A DNA stretch of 64,000 nt, taken from the NCBI RefSeq assembly GCF_910592395.1, contig NC_088326.1, positions 4,719,001 to 4,783,000 on the forward strand, read 5' to 3'. The DNA comes from Lineus longissimus. Lineage: Eukaryota > Nemertea > Pilidiophora > Heteronemertea > Lineidae. This document shows, piece after piece, positions 34,484-47,753 of this stretch. The notes under the pieces are model-generated. The model had not been told where the DNA came from and ran no database searches. It was given only the letters and a program-made list of their open reading frames with translations. The first letter of the stretch is position 1. Each line of letters opens with the position of its first letter. Made by a program: the position numbers and the translations under genes.

Positions 34484-37400
34484 TTATGTTTTGAAGCAAC
34501 AATGGAATGATTCTCTGAATACTTCGCGCAAATCTTTTCGGTATTTCGCACCGCCCCCTATACAGTACATATAAAAATTAATTGCATAGTTAAAAAACCA
34601 CAGATTTACTACAACGAAGACCTGTACAAGATAGCGCAGGTTCCAATAGACATCATCCATTTTGTAAATCTCCCCGATAGCTGGTAGATCCATCATCATA
34701 TAGTACAGACGATATGGAAGTGACGTCACGCAATATGCCAGGCTCACAAGTATGAGCATGCGCGTTAGGTGTTGTTGTTCCTTCAGTTTTCCTTGACCTT
34801 GACCTTCTCTGGTAGTGGCGGTCATCTTTGCCCGCTGCGCCGATGCCTTTTTAACCGTGGCAATAATGACTAGATTTGCCCCGATTATGACGACGAACGG
34901 GCCGAAAGTTGCCATAAACATTTGTGCTAATGAGGCAACAATCTCGATTTGTGGGTATTCTGGGACTTGGATGATGAGAACTTCAGTGCCTGAGAATTAT
35001 AATGGTATTTCTTTGGTAAACGAAAACAAGGCCACGTAGACTTTACTTAAACTTTACTTAAACGAATACTCAGACTTCCATCGGGTTTTCTGGCTAATCG
35101 CGAATGCACATGTGAGAGATTTCATCGTAGCTGATCCAGTAGTTGATACGTTGTAATTATGAGTGCAGCACGAGTTGTGATTTGGTTTGTGACATCCATT
35201 CGCAGCGCCTACGAACAAATTATTTTGATGGAAAACAAAATATGAAGGGATAAGGCAAACGATTGTTGAAGGAACATCACGGCGAATTGGTCATGCACTG
35301 ACATGTTGGAGCAAAACCACTGACCGCGATATAGCTTTCGGACCGGTTTCAAAGAATGGCGCAGCTACTTGTATGGAATACACTTGTAAACTGGAAGCAT
35401 ATTTATCGAGGTGGTGTCAGTGACGTGTGGGTTTGTTCATGTTGTTCCGATTTCATGACGGGCAGAGACAGGTATTCATCCACAACCGGAAGTGTGGCAC
35501 CGTCACATAGAGCTTATTAAAAGTCAGGTTGTGGTAAATACATGGCTGGGATGGATCAAAGTGGAATTATTCTCAAGCTGTGGTTGATTCTAAATCTACA
35601 GAGACGGGCCATCACAGAAATATGCTTGTTTATAACATGTTAGAAAATATGGTCTTATTGGTCAGTTTAGAATTTGTATTTTGATTTTGTGCTATATCAA
35701 TGCGCGAGTGACTATTTGATGGATATGCTGTACGGAAATTCCTTTTTTCTCAGGCGATCGGCTTTGGAATTTTCTTAAACTTTAGTAAGATATTGGCAAA
35801 GGCTTTTTCTCGACACATATAAGATTTGCGCGGGTTGATTGGTCCTTGGTGTAATTTCTTTACAAAAACTTATGAACAAAAAGGTATTCTTAATGTACAC
35901 GGTGATTGATAGAGGGCTCTGGCCTGATGCTATAGGTGGGGTAAACAATGATAACCATGTAACGTGCATATCGCGATTTCAGTGATGTTTTCCAGTGTTC
36001 TTCAAGTGTCCATTGGTTTCTTTAGCTTGCTGTTAGTGGCAGTTGATATTACATATTGCATGAAAACTTGAATAAGACATGGCGTAGAATGTGAATCCGT
36101 ATCCACGTCATTTCAAAATATTTGACTGTCTTAATTTGTCATGCGATCGAGTGGCGGGCTTAACTTTTTGAACTTGCACCATGTTATCGAAACTGCCATC
36201 ATCTCCTTGATAAACCTGCCAGACATTTTTACCACATACAATGTACTCTTAAAAATTATCAATTAAAACAACTAAACATCTTGTAGTACATATTGCACCA
36301 ACTGTGAAATAATTTACATCACCAGTGAAACTCACCAGTATTTCGTTATTGTCATTGGGGAAATGGAAAATAACCCATGTATATATAGGAGAATCTTGAA
36401 TTCGCACTGGACTAGTTCAGAGTCGAGACTCTACCATTACCTAGGGCCTGCGCCTTTACTGCACTCTGCCTGGGTTACTTTTTTGTACTACTCCGGACGG
36501 TTTTAATGGCAGCCAACTGTTGCCAACTGTTGCTGCATCGGAGTATTGAGGGACATTATCAATCAATGTAAAGTCAACGAGTATTGTGCCCAAATTAGAA
36601 TAATTACTTTAGGAATCTTAGCCTCAATCTGGAGCTGATTTATAGAAAGACCGGCCCCCCAAATGCCTTACACCTGGTGCGCGGCTCTACCAAGGTAGGT
36701 GTGCTCTCTGATCTCAGGGTGTAGGACGACCCTCGACGAAGTTTCACTCATACATACCTATCACTGGATTCTTGACATACTCCATCACAAATGGAACTTG
36801 GAGATTGAATATTATCGATATAACCGTCGTGATTATGACTGTCTTGATAGCCCTTGATTTGGTGCAGAGTCTTGGGGCAGCCATCGGAAACCTCACCGCG
36901 ATCAGACGATCAACGCTCATCTCTGCGAGAAAGTGCCCGGAAGCTACAGCGTACATGTATACTGTACAGTAATGTAACCTAAAAAGAAAGGGTTACTGAA
37001 TGAAGGGTTGGTAAGGGGTCAAAACATTGTAAACAGGTTCAGGCAGAAGTGGGAGCAAAAATCCAAGAGGTCTCGAAGAAGCGAAAGGTCGCCCTCCCCC
37101 TGTACCTTGCGTAGTGCTTTGATGCAAAGGGGGTGAACTTGTGAAGTGATAAAAATGCTGAAGTTTCTTACCTTTGGTGCGTATGGGACCTCCGTTGTTT
37201 TTCTCTCCTACATCTACATGTACCTTAACCCTTCATTGACACAATGTGGCCAAATGAAAACTCTGAGTTGTGACACTCGACAGCAGTGTGTTCGTTTTTG
37301 ACACCGAGTTCACTCTGAGTCGTGACACTCGTCAGTCACGACTGAAAGCAGCAGGTTGTTTTTTGACACAGAGTTCACCACTGAGTATCAAAATGCCTGT

Positions 37401-40400
37401 AACCAAAATTATGTCTCAGATTTTTTCATGTATTGCTAGTTCCTTCGGTGGGTAGTACATTGGAACCTCCGTTAGCGAACACTTTTCTACTAAGGACACC
37501 CTCTCTATTAAGGACACTGCACTTGGCATTTTGCCCCAAGTTGGCCATTCCTACTAGTACTCCATTTGACATTTGTAATCAAGACACCTCTCGATTAATT
37601 AAGGACAGTGTTTCTCAGTCCCAAGTGTGTCCTTTATAGAGAGGCTTTGTATTTTTAGGGCTGAATAACGAGCTCACGTATAGTATCCATACACTTGCTC
37701 CTTGCATACACCCGTAGCGCAAGGAGGTCTTAACCACTAGATTTGATATCAGGGATCACTCTTTCAAACTGTCGCATGTTACCAACAATAGTGTGTTCGT
37801 TTTCCCGTTGCAGTACGGTACAATCTCAAAATCCCAAGCCATGGCTGAACACGCATCTTCATATTTCAAGTTCAAATTCAAATTCATATGAACTTTATTA
37901 GTCATCGTTTCAAAATATATTTTACATAGGTACACAACATACATGATACAGGCAATACTAAGCTAAACATCAATGAATTAATAAGTAAACTAGCTGAATC
38001 AAATGCATTTAAAAAAGAAACAACCAAATAACTACTTGTGATAATAGAATCAAAACCCCCCCCCCCCACATTTTGTTAATTTCACAATTTTCTACAGAAA
38101 TGCCCCTACGATATGACTCATACTCACGTCATGACCCAGTTAACAGTATGTAATGATCTGTTTACTCTGCAAGCCCCCGACAAAAAGAAATCAATTAATT
38201 TTAATTCCTCCAAACCTTTGCCCGAATTTCGTTCATATCATGCCTGGCACATTCCATTTTCACACGAAACTCCGACCCTATCTCTCCTGAGGTACACAAT
38301 GACCATACCCGTTTTCCATAGGGATATTTTGCCTTCTCTAATACTCAATATCAAAGTAATGATCATACACGAACCTTTGAAATGGCTCTTCTTAAGTTAG
38401 CGTTAACCACTGAATCTGAATACCGTTCTCTTCTGAAATAGACCTTAAGAGAAGAATACAACTCCAACTTACTTTTGCATTTAAGTTCATCAATCTAAGT
38501 ACGTTCTTACGAGTCTCTTATCGTCAACCTCGTTTTCCCCACAAACGAAGTGCTGATTGCATTTAAATCTAAATCTATCAAGTCAACCGCTATTAACCTT
38601 AGCTGGAAAGTCAAAATAACTGGATATTCCACATTGCAAATTCTTAAACTCAGCTCTCATAGCTAACCGAGCTAACTCATTATTCTTTGATGTAATAATG
38701 ATGTATAAAATTTCAAACTGATACAAAAATAGTATAAGATAAAGTAAGACGTCCCAACTCAGCAAGAACAGCAACACTACACGTTTGACGCCGGACTCCT
38801 AGGACTGACTTACAAAACTTCATATGAACCAATTCATGGACAAAATGCCCACCACATACCTGCTTTCTAACATGGTCAACTGTGGGCTTACGACAAAGAT
38901 AAACACCCCAAACTTCAGAACCTTACAGAAGTTGCGGTTTTATTAAAAATCAAATAAACTAGTTTCTTGACTTATGTACCCTGATAAATGTTAAAATGTT
39001 TATTCAACTGGTAAACTGCCTGCTTTGCTTTGCTTGTTGACGTTTTCTCAGCTTTGTTAAAGGATCCATTACAAGAAAATATCATACCAAGATACTTAAC
39101 GGATTCAACAAGATCAATGACCGCATCAAAAACTCTGAGGGAAAGACCCTTCCTAAACCTTTTATTAAAACACATTGCCTTTTGTTTGATATGATGACAA
39201 CCAACCGCCATCGCTTGCAAAAAGCGGACACTTTTATCTAAAGCTCTTTGTAAACCATTCACACTATGAGACAAAATTAAGAGTTCATCCGAAAACAATA
39301 AATTAAAAACAATTCTCCCTTCAAATATTACTGGGTCCGTATCTGGCGAATTCAAGTAATCTGGTAAGTCATTAATGAATATATTAAACTTTGATGGACT
39401 AAAAAAAATCCCTTGGCGGAGGCCAATATTCTGTTTAAAAAGATCTCAGAGTCTGTCATCCGCTTTAACACAAGAAACATATTTCTCATAAATGTACTTA
39501 ATCACTCTTACAAATTTCCCACTTATTCCCTTTTTAGAAGCTTATAAAACAAGCAAATACGATTTATCCGATCATTAGCCTTTGACAAGTCTACAAAGCA
39601 TTCATACAATGGACGATGCTTTCGCTTAAAATTTCTAACAATAGAAGACAACAAGAACGTGTGATCAGCAGTTCTAATCAATAGGACGGAAACCAATCTG
39701 ATTCTCACATAATATTTGATTTTCCGAAAGGAACACATTTAATCGGTCATTTAAAACCCCCGTAAAAACTTTACTCAAACAACCCGAAACTGTCACTCTC
39801 CCCAATAATTATCTACCTCGGTGAGGGAACCACCTTTATGAATTGGGGAAACAATACCCGTCCCCTAAAGCAAGGATATGATTCACTCTTCAACACAAGA
39901 TTACAAATTTTGGTAATAGCCTCAATAATAGCTGGGGGAATTGATTTGATCATTTCATTCAAAACCATGTCATTATATATACAAGCAACTCTACTGACTT
40001 TCATTTTCTTTACGACCCGGGTCACCTCCTCACATGATATGTCTCCACCCAGTAAATTACAAACCCCATGTGCCCCATCTTCCCTAATCATATCATCTAA
40101 TTTAGATGACGTATTCTTTAAAAAACTGTCATCAAATGATTTGTTTGAAGATTTTGCTAAGTTATTCAACAACTCATTGAAATGATCGTACCAAGACGAA
40201 ATATCATCAATGGGATTCTCTTCAACTTCCGAATAAGAGACCAATATCGTCTAGGATCTGATGAAGCAATACTAGTCAACTTAGCCATTGAGGCATGTTT
40301 TGCTTTCTATTTTTCTCTTTCACCACTTCCTTAAACTCTTTCTTCTTTCTTCATTAACTGACCACGCAATACAGGATCTTTTGAATCTCTACCAAGGGTC

Positions 40401-41346
40401 TTTCCTAAAGAAATAACTTCCCGCTTCAAGAATACACATTCATTATCAAACCCTAATTTATCCTTCGTATTCACTTTCCTTCTTCCTTTCTTTTTAAAAG
40501 TCATTCTAGCCACCACTCAGGTTCTAGCATTCAAATCGTCCATAAGCAAAACACCCCCAAGCAGACTGTATTTCTGATATCCATCTCCCAACAGACCGAA
40601 AGCATCAAAATCAGGTGATGCTGTGTACACGCTAGACCCTGTTGGTGGTCTGTACACGAAACACATATAAATATCATCCTCAGTACCAAAAAAAGATTTT
40701 AGCAACTTTAACCAGGCACAGTAAGCATTTATCTCCAATAACTTCACGCCATGTCGAACATCTTCTCGAACATCTTCTCGATGGGCTACTAAAGTTAATA
40801 GAATAATCGAAACGAGAAAAAACTGTATGAAGGTAATGAAGTGGCAAAACCATGTAGTAAATCGTCTCATTAGGAGCCATAGGCGCCAGTGATCTCATGG
40901 CGATTAAGAGCGGGTACCCCTTCAAACCCGTATTTCACATGTTTGATTCTGTGCACGCGTTTGGTAGATCATGTATAGAGAAGGTGTAATGATGAATACT
41001 CGTTAGACTGTGCCTACCTGAAAAATGCCTCTCTCAGGTCATCGTCGAATTGTCCCAACTCAAAGTAAACTACCGAGAGAAAAACCGCGTTTTGAATGAG
41101 CATCAAAGTGTCTGCCACGGCCATCGCCTTCATGTAGATACACGGGGACAGCGCTCGGTTGTGTTTCCTATTCGCCACCAGGATGGAAAGGATGTTTCCC
41201 GGCACGCCAATCGCTACTGGTAACATCCACAGATAACGAGTCAAGAACCGGTAGACCATAAACAACATGGGGTACTGTAGTTGAGGTGTCTCAGTATTCT
41301 CGCAGTCTAGAAGACTTGCGGTGATAGATGAACTAGGGGGTTTCAT
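34484..41346 (-). CDS. Gene E: class A GPCR
   Basis: Exons 41346-41018, 36978-36758 and 34989-34484 give 351 aa, open throughout. Exon 3 belongs to the A/B type (LPYRLYYMMMDL, MDDV) and ends CCFKT. Exon 1 is distinct: an extra Cys at residue 15 (LLDCEN), PQLQYP, FMVYRFL before TM1, and loop 1 NAVFLSVVYFELGQFDDD. TM3 has SGHFLAEM where the other copies have SGLFLAEM, placing a His in the membrane. A polyadenylation-like AATAAA lies on the minus strand near 34320, about 160 bp after the stop. The TATA-like box found upstream of B, C, D, F and G is degenerate here (AATATGATAG near 41690). Confidence 0.84.
37459..37649. mobile_element. Pogo-like MITE, intron 1 of E
   Basis: TA-flanked, 191 bp. 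Left end CATTGGAACCTCCGTTAGCG. Right end, reversed, CAAAGCCTCTCTATAAAGG. Nearly identical to the H copy. Confidence 0.5.
37855..40779 (-). mobile_element. LINE-a, fullest copy, intron 1 of E (dead)
   Basis: Minus-strand LINE, read from right to left. The endonuclease (40870-40517) has FVYRPPTGSS and DDLNART. The linker is at 40516-39813. The RT (39738-38972) has FVDLSKA, and its catalytic box reads FSDE instead of F/YADD, so it could not be active as written. The C-terminal region (38777-38400) has LAELGRLPLYL and KSKLELYSSL-like tails. The 3' end shows repeated AATTTGAA units at about 37862-37892. A frameshift lies inside the RT. Boundaries come from comparison with gene B intron 1. Confidence 0.7.
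38056..38067. repeat. C12 homopolymer in LINE-a
   Basis: A run of about 12 C, matched at 62352-62363 in the H copy. It is a shared insertion marker between E and H. Confidence 0.7.
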
Positions 41347-42179
41347 TGCGGAGCCACCTACTTAAGACGACATTTCGAAACAACAGATTAGGCTAATAAA
41401 GGCCACGTTGCACAGGAGTCTTTCCGTGTCTCTCTGTAACCATTTCATGACAAGCATTTCAATAACCCACATTGGAAACTTTATATCTTATGTTTAGAAC
41501 TTTGGTAACAAAATACTTGTATTCACTTGACACGCCAACATGTTAATCTGAAGCTCCCAGGTATGCGAAAGCATGTTTTTTTTCTCGAACCAGTTTGTTT
41601 GCATAGCTTGTTCAGTCGTTAGCCGACTCCCTGGTGCTGGCAGTACCGAAACCAAAATTAAGTATTTTAACTAAGGTCAAATGACTATCATATTGGTGGA
41701 CATCATCGCGGTCTGCCGCTGCGGATAAACTTTAAGCGCACGTAGCTAACTCGGGCGCCAAACTCCTGTAGAACTTGTCCGAACTTGAGGTCAGATGAAC
41801 AACAAAAGCTATATAGGAATAAATTCCATTGTAGCTTCCTCTCTCAAAGCATCAACCAATCATTTGCTGGTGGTGAATAATTTTCATGGTGCATTTTCAT
41901 TTCCCCTATATCTGGGAACGACAATTGTACATAAATGCCTTTCTTCAAGCTACATAGAAGAATGTCTGATCACCACAGTATTCCTTGCATGGCCTTTCCA
42001 TTTCGTCTCGGGAACATTTATTGCAGGTCACGTCAAATACGAGCTCTGAGAAAAAGTAATGAAATCAACTGCGAAAAATGGCTGTTCTGATTACTTATAA
42101 CACACCCGTAGTGTTGTATAATTCAACAAAAGAGAAACTCTTTGAACTTTCTAGCGCTTTGGATTAATATTTTTTGTAC
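41347..42179. other. Shortened E-F spacer
   Basis: Only 833 bp, against 1426-1664 bp in comparable spacers. It keeps the upstream region of E and the conserved open frame 41795-42049. At about 42186 it jumps straight into the exon 3 end of F. The inverted-repeat element and the sequence normally downstream of exon 3 are gone. Confidence 0.7.
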
Positions 42180-45100
42180 CTACTCAGCGCTGTTGGAACA
42201 GCACGATTTTGTTTTGAAGCAACAATGGAATGATTCTCTGAATACTTCGCGCAAATCTTTTCGGTATTTCGCACCGCCCCCTATACAGTACATATAAAAA
42301 TTAATAGCATAGTTGAAAAACCACAGATTTAGTACAACTAAGACCTGTACAAGATAGCGCAAGTTCCAATAGACATCATCCATTTTGTAAATCTCCCCGA
42401 TTGCAGGTAGATCCATCATCATATAGTACAGTCGATATGGAAGTGACGTCACGCAATATGCCAGGCTCACAAGTATGAGCATGCACGTTAGGTGTTGTTG
42501 TTCCTTCAGTTTCCCCTGACCTTGACCTTCTCTGGTAGTTCCGCTCATCTTTGCCCGCTGCGCCGATGCCTTTTTAACCGTGGCAATAATGACTAGATTT
42601 GCTCCGATTATGACGACGAACGGGCCGAAAGTTGCCATAAACATTTGTGCCAATGAGGCAACAATTTCGATTTGTGGGTATTCTGGGACTTGGATGATGA
42701 GAACTTCAGTGCCTGAGGAATATAATGGTAATTTTTTCGTTAACAAAAACAAGGCCACGTAGACTATATTTAATTCTTACCTAAATGAATACTCAGACTT
42801 CCATTGGGTTTTCTGGCTTCTCGCGCATGCACATGTGAGAGACTGCATCGGGCCGGCTGATTCAGGAGTTGATACTGTGCTATTATGAGTGCAGCACGAG
42901 TTGCGATTTTGGTTTGTTAAATCCTTTCGCAATGCCTACGAACAAAACATTTTGATAGAAAACAAAATATGAAGGGATAAGGCGAACGATTCTCCCAAGC
43001 AACATCCCGGCCAATTGGTCATGCATGGAGATGTTGGAGCAAAACCACTGGCCGCGATATAGCTTTCGGACCGGTTTCCAAGAATGGCGCAGTTATATAG
43101 AATACACTTACTGGTCAGTTTAGAACTGGTGTTTTGATAGGACATACCAATGTGCGAGTGACGATTTGATTGATAAGCTTTGCGGAAACCTCTTTTTTCT
43201 CAGGAGATCGGTTTTGGAATTTTCTTAAACTTTATTATGATATTGGCAAAGGGTTCTTCTTGACAGATATAAGTTTTGTGCGGATTGATTGGTCCTTGGT
43301 GTAATTTTTTTACCAAAACTTATGAACAACAATGTACACTTAATGTGCACAGTGTTTTAATGAGGGAATTGGCCGCCTGATGCTGCTGGTTGGGTAACCA
43401 ATGATAACCATGTAACGTGCATATCGCGATTTTAATGATGTTTTCCGGTCTTCTTTAAGTGCCCGTTGCTTTCTTTAGCTTAATGTTAATGGTAGTCGAT
43501 ATATTCTATCGCATGAAAACTTTAATAAGACATGGCATAGGATGTGAATCCGTATCCACGTCATTTCAAAATATTTGACTTCTTAAACTGATCCTACACT
43601 CATACCATGTCATCGAAGCTGCTATCATCTCCTCGATAAACCTGCCAGACATTTTTACCACACACTCTTAAAAGTAACAATAAAAACAACTAAACATATT
43701 GTAGTGCATATTGCACCAACTGGGAAATTAGCAACAATATCACTGAAACGAACCAGTATTTCGTTGTTGTTCTAACTAAAGAAAATAGCAAGAAATACTA
43801 TTGTGGGATTAAAATGGTTAAGAATTACTAATTCGGTAGTAAACAAGTTTAAAACAACTGATTTCACAGTCGGTGCAATTGAAAATATCAAAGTAATAAA
43901 AAGTTACGATAAATAGTCGTTTTACAAATCAATTTAAGAAGTGCCCGCTCTTGACTATTTAGGGTGGTATGATTCACGATTGGTGGAGTGTACATTTAGG
44001 TCATTTTAATTAAGTTTGCTTGTCGCAGGTATGGTTTACCCGGCAAACTATTCAGTCGTATGAGCCTAGGTTTTAAAGCGTGACATGACGTTGAAATTGA
44101 GAGGAACGTATCTTCCTCATGAAACCATCAGCAAATGTGTTCATATGATCGTTCATTCTGCGATATGTGCAGATTTAGAAGTAATGGCAAAACGGTTGTG
44201 CATTACGCAATAGGGGAAAGGGGCTTCTCCAGATAAGCAGTTGCTTCAACGGGTAAACTATAGCATGGCTGATTTGATCCTGGCTCTTGCGGTATTTCTT
44301 AATCGTAGCGGCTCCAACAAACGGGGAAATGCAAAATAGCTATTGTCAAGCAGTATCTTGAATTCGCACTCGAGCAGTGCAGAAACGAGACCCGTCCATT
44401 ACCTAGGGCCTGCGTATTACTTCTGTCTGCATGGGTTACTATTTTTGTACTGATAAAACCAGAACGGTTTTAATGGCATCCAATGCAAAGAGACTGGCCG
44501 TATCGAACTGTTGCTGCATCGGAGTATTGAGGAACTTTATCAATCAATCTAAAGTTAACTAATTGCGCCCAAATTAAAAGAATTACTAAAGAATCTAAGG
44601 CGCATTCTGGAGCTGATTTATAAAAACAACGGCCCCCAAATGCCTTATACCTGATGCGCGGCTCTACCAAGGTAGGGGTACTCTCTGATCTCAGGGAGTA
44701 GGACGACCCTCGACGAAGTCCCATCATCTTACTTATAATACCTGTCACTGGATTCTTGACATACACCATCACAAATGGAACTTGGAGATTGAATATGATC
44801 GATATAACCGTCGTGATGATGACCGTCTTGATGGCCCTTGATTTGGTGCAGAGTCTTGGGGCAGCCATCGGAAACCTCACCGCGATCAGACGATCAACGC
44901 TCATCTCTGCGAGAAAGAGCCCGGAAGCCACGGCGTACATGTATACTGTACAGTAACTTAATCTGAAGCATATGAAAGGAAAAGGTGAATCATATCAATG
45001 TTCACTGAATCAAGAGTCAGTAAGGGGTCGAACCATTGTAAAAGGGTTCAGCCAGAAGAGGGAGCGAAATAACCAGCAAGATCTCACAGGAGTGAAAGGT

Positions 45101-46327
45101 TGTAGCGAAAGGTCACCCTTGTACATTGCGTATGCATTGATGTACGGGCGAGATTTTTTATGAAAATGTTATCGTGTCTTACCTTTCGGTCACCGTGATT
45201 ACTTCTGATTACGACTGAAAGCAGCCGGTTGTTTTTTTGACACAGAGTCTACCACCAAGTACTAAAATGTCTATAACTAAAATTCTGTCTAAGATTTTTT
45301 CGCTGGTCCCTTCGGTTAAAGCTGATATCGAGTAGTACAGTGGAACCTCCCTTAGCGGGCACCTCTCTGATACGGTCTCTCTCTCTATTTAAGGATACTT
45401 CATTTTGCTCGAAGTTGGTCATTTCAACACTCAATATGACATTTGTAATCAGGACACCTCTCGATTAAGGACAGCATTTCTCGGTCCCAAGGGTCTCCTT
45501 GATAGAGAGGCTATTGTATTTTCAGGGCTGAATAACGTGGTAGACGAGCTCACGTCGTATAGTATCCATACTCTTGCTCCTTGCATACGTCCGTACCACC
45601 AGGGTGGTCTTAACCATTTGATCTTATCACAGGAAATCATTCTTTCAAGCTGTCGCATGTTATCAACCAGTCCGTTTGTTTTCCTACATCCAGATGCGGC
45701 ACGGTACAATCACAAAATCTCAAGCCGTGTTTGAACATACTTTTATGCATGCTCATGATGGTACACCTTGAATCGATGTGCTACTAAAGTTGATGGAATG
45801 ACCGATATGAAAGGATTAAATGAAGTGGCATAACCGTGTAGTTTAATAGTTTCATTAGGCGTCAAAGGCGCGAGTGACTACGAACGTGTACCCCTTCAAA
45901 CCAGTATTTGACACGTTTGATTCTGTGCACGCGTTTCATGGGTTACGTATGATATATCTAGAAGTTGTTCATATTAATATTCGCTAAACTGTGCCTACCT
46001 GAATAATGCCTCTCTCAGGTCTTCCTCGAATTGTCCCAGCTCAAAGTAAACTACCGGTTGAAAAACCGCGTGTTGAATGAGCATCAAAGTGTCCGCCACG
46101 GCCATCGCCTTCATGTAGATACACGGGGAGAGCGCACGGTTGTGTTTCCTATTCGCCACCAGGATAGAAAGGATATTTCCCGGTACGCCCATCGCTACTG
46201 GCAATATCCACAGGTAACGAGTCAAAATTTGGTAGGCCAGAAACAACATGGGGTACAGTGGTTGAGGTGTCTCGGTATTCTCGTAGTCTAGAAGACTTGC
46301 GGTGATAGATGAGCTAGAGGGTTTCAT
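42180..46327 (-). CDS. Gene F: class A GPCR with altered 3' end
   Basis: Exons 46327-45999, 44962-44742 and 42712-42180. The protein is 360 aa. It closely resembles B in exon 1 (QHAVFQPVVYFELGQFEED). The normal stop codon has become a sense codon (TAA to AAA). The frame continues through KSCCSNSAE to a TAG that lies in DNA brought in by the spacer deletion. Two extra cysteines are therefore added to the tail. Other changes: loop 3/TM6 HLTCML where the other copies have HLTRML or HLARML, and VLVVLNLW in TM7. The usual downstream region is missing, so the 3' end of the transcript must come from sequence upstream of gene E. Confidence 0.83.
45338..45516. mobile_element. Pogo-like MITE, intron 1 of F
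   Basis: TA-flanked, 179 bp, with both ends preserved: CAGTGGAACCTCCCTTAGCG and, reversed, CAATAGCCTCTCTATCAAGG. Confidence 0.52.
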
Positions 46328-46686
46328 TGCGGAGCTACCTCGGAAAAATAAATTTCGATGACGTTACGAAACACCAGATTAGGCTAACAAAGGCCACGCT
46401 GCACAGGAGTCTTTCCGTGTCTCTCTGTAACGATTTCATGACACGCAATTCAATTACACACATCGGCAACTTTATATCTTATGTTTAGAACTTTGGTAAC
46501 AAAATACTTGTATTCACTTGACACGCCAACATGTTAATCTGAAGCTCCCAGGAATGTGAAAGTATGTTTTTTTCTCGAACGAGTTTGTTTGCATAGCTTG
46601 TTCAGTTGTTATCCGACTCCCTGTTGTTGGCAGTACCAAAACCAAAATTAAAGCTTTTTATGACGAGGGCTAAGGTCAAAGGACTA

Positions 46687-46726
46687 CTATATACCTGGAC
46701 ACCACCGCGGTCCGCCGCTGCGGCGA
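46687..46726 (-). promoter_or_regulatory. Candidate core promoter of gene F
   Basis: TATATAG (minus strand, 46693-46687) with the same GC-rich block as gene B. Confidence 0.42.
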
Positions 46727-47115
46727 AATTTTAAGCCTTCGTAGCTACCTCTGCCGCCAAACCCAAGTAGAACTTGTTCGGCTTGAAGTCAGATGAACAA
46801 CAAAGGTGATAAAGTAATTAATTCCATTGTAGATTTCTCTTCAAAGCATCAACATCATTTGCTGGTGTTGAATAATTTTCATGGTGCATTTTCATTTCCT
46901 CTCAGTCCGGGAACGACAACTGTACAAGAATGCTTTTCTTTAAGCTACATAGAAGAATGTCTGATCACCACAGCATTCCTTGCATGGCCTTTCCATGTCG
47001 TCTCGGGGTATTTATTGCAGGTCACTTCAAATACAAGCTCTGTATAGTTGTAATTGGAGCATTTTTTGAATGACGTGTGTGACTAACGCTACAGGTTCTG
47101 AAATTAACGACCCTA

Positions 47116-47304
47116 GGCCGTTAACAAGAGACCGAAACCGATTTAGATCGATCCAGATCGGTCTAAGGTTGGTCTGCCTTGTATAAACTCGCGTGAATGA
47201 GATCTGGTCTGGTTCGATGTACGGGTCATACTTGCGTCATCGATGTGATTCGGTCTGGTTGTGGTCTGGTCGAGTTCGGTTTGGTTGGGTCCCCTGTAAA
47301 CGGC
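47116..47304. repeat. Spacer inverted-repeat element, F-G
   Basis: Same family as 15829-16017. It is followed, as in B-C, by the duplicated stretch of about 95 bp (47398-47535). Confidence 0.45.
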
Positions 47305-47753
47305 TTATATAATCTCTTACAGCGCACTTCATAGAGGCATTATAATACCCTTACCGCTCCTCAGTCGGTACCAGAGCAATTGATGCATCACCAAGTCACC
47401 CGCGAGTTTCTGAATGGAACCCTGTTGCAGGCCCTGTTGTCCACATGTTCGCCAGGCCGAAAGATTAACTGAGCAGGTTGATGCATCATGAAGTCATGCG
47501 CGAGTTTCTGAATGGAACCCTGTGGCAGGCCTGGCCTATTGTTCACATTGATGTTCATTGGGCCCAGACTAGCTTTCTGACCTGCACCGGACTTATCAAA
47601 AGGAAATGAGAAGGTCAATTTTCACCTACCGAGAAAACGTAAAATATAAGCCGAAACGTTGTTTGTGCAAAATCCTCTTTCAGCTTTACTTGCCGCAGGG
47701 GAAAAAACTGTCTCATGATTCAGGGGTCCGTAAGTCAAGGTGGAACAGCACGA

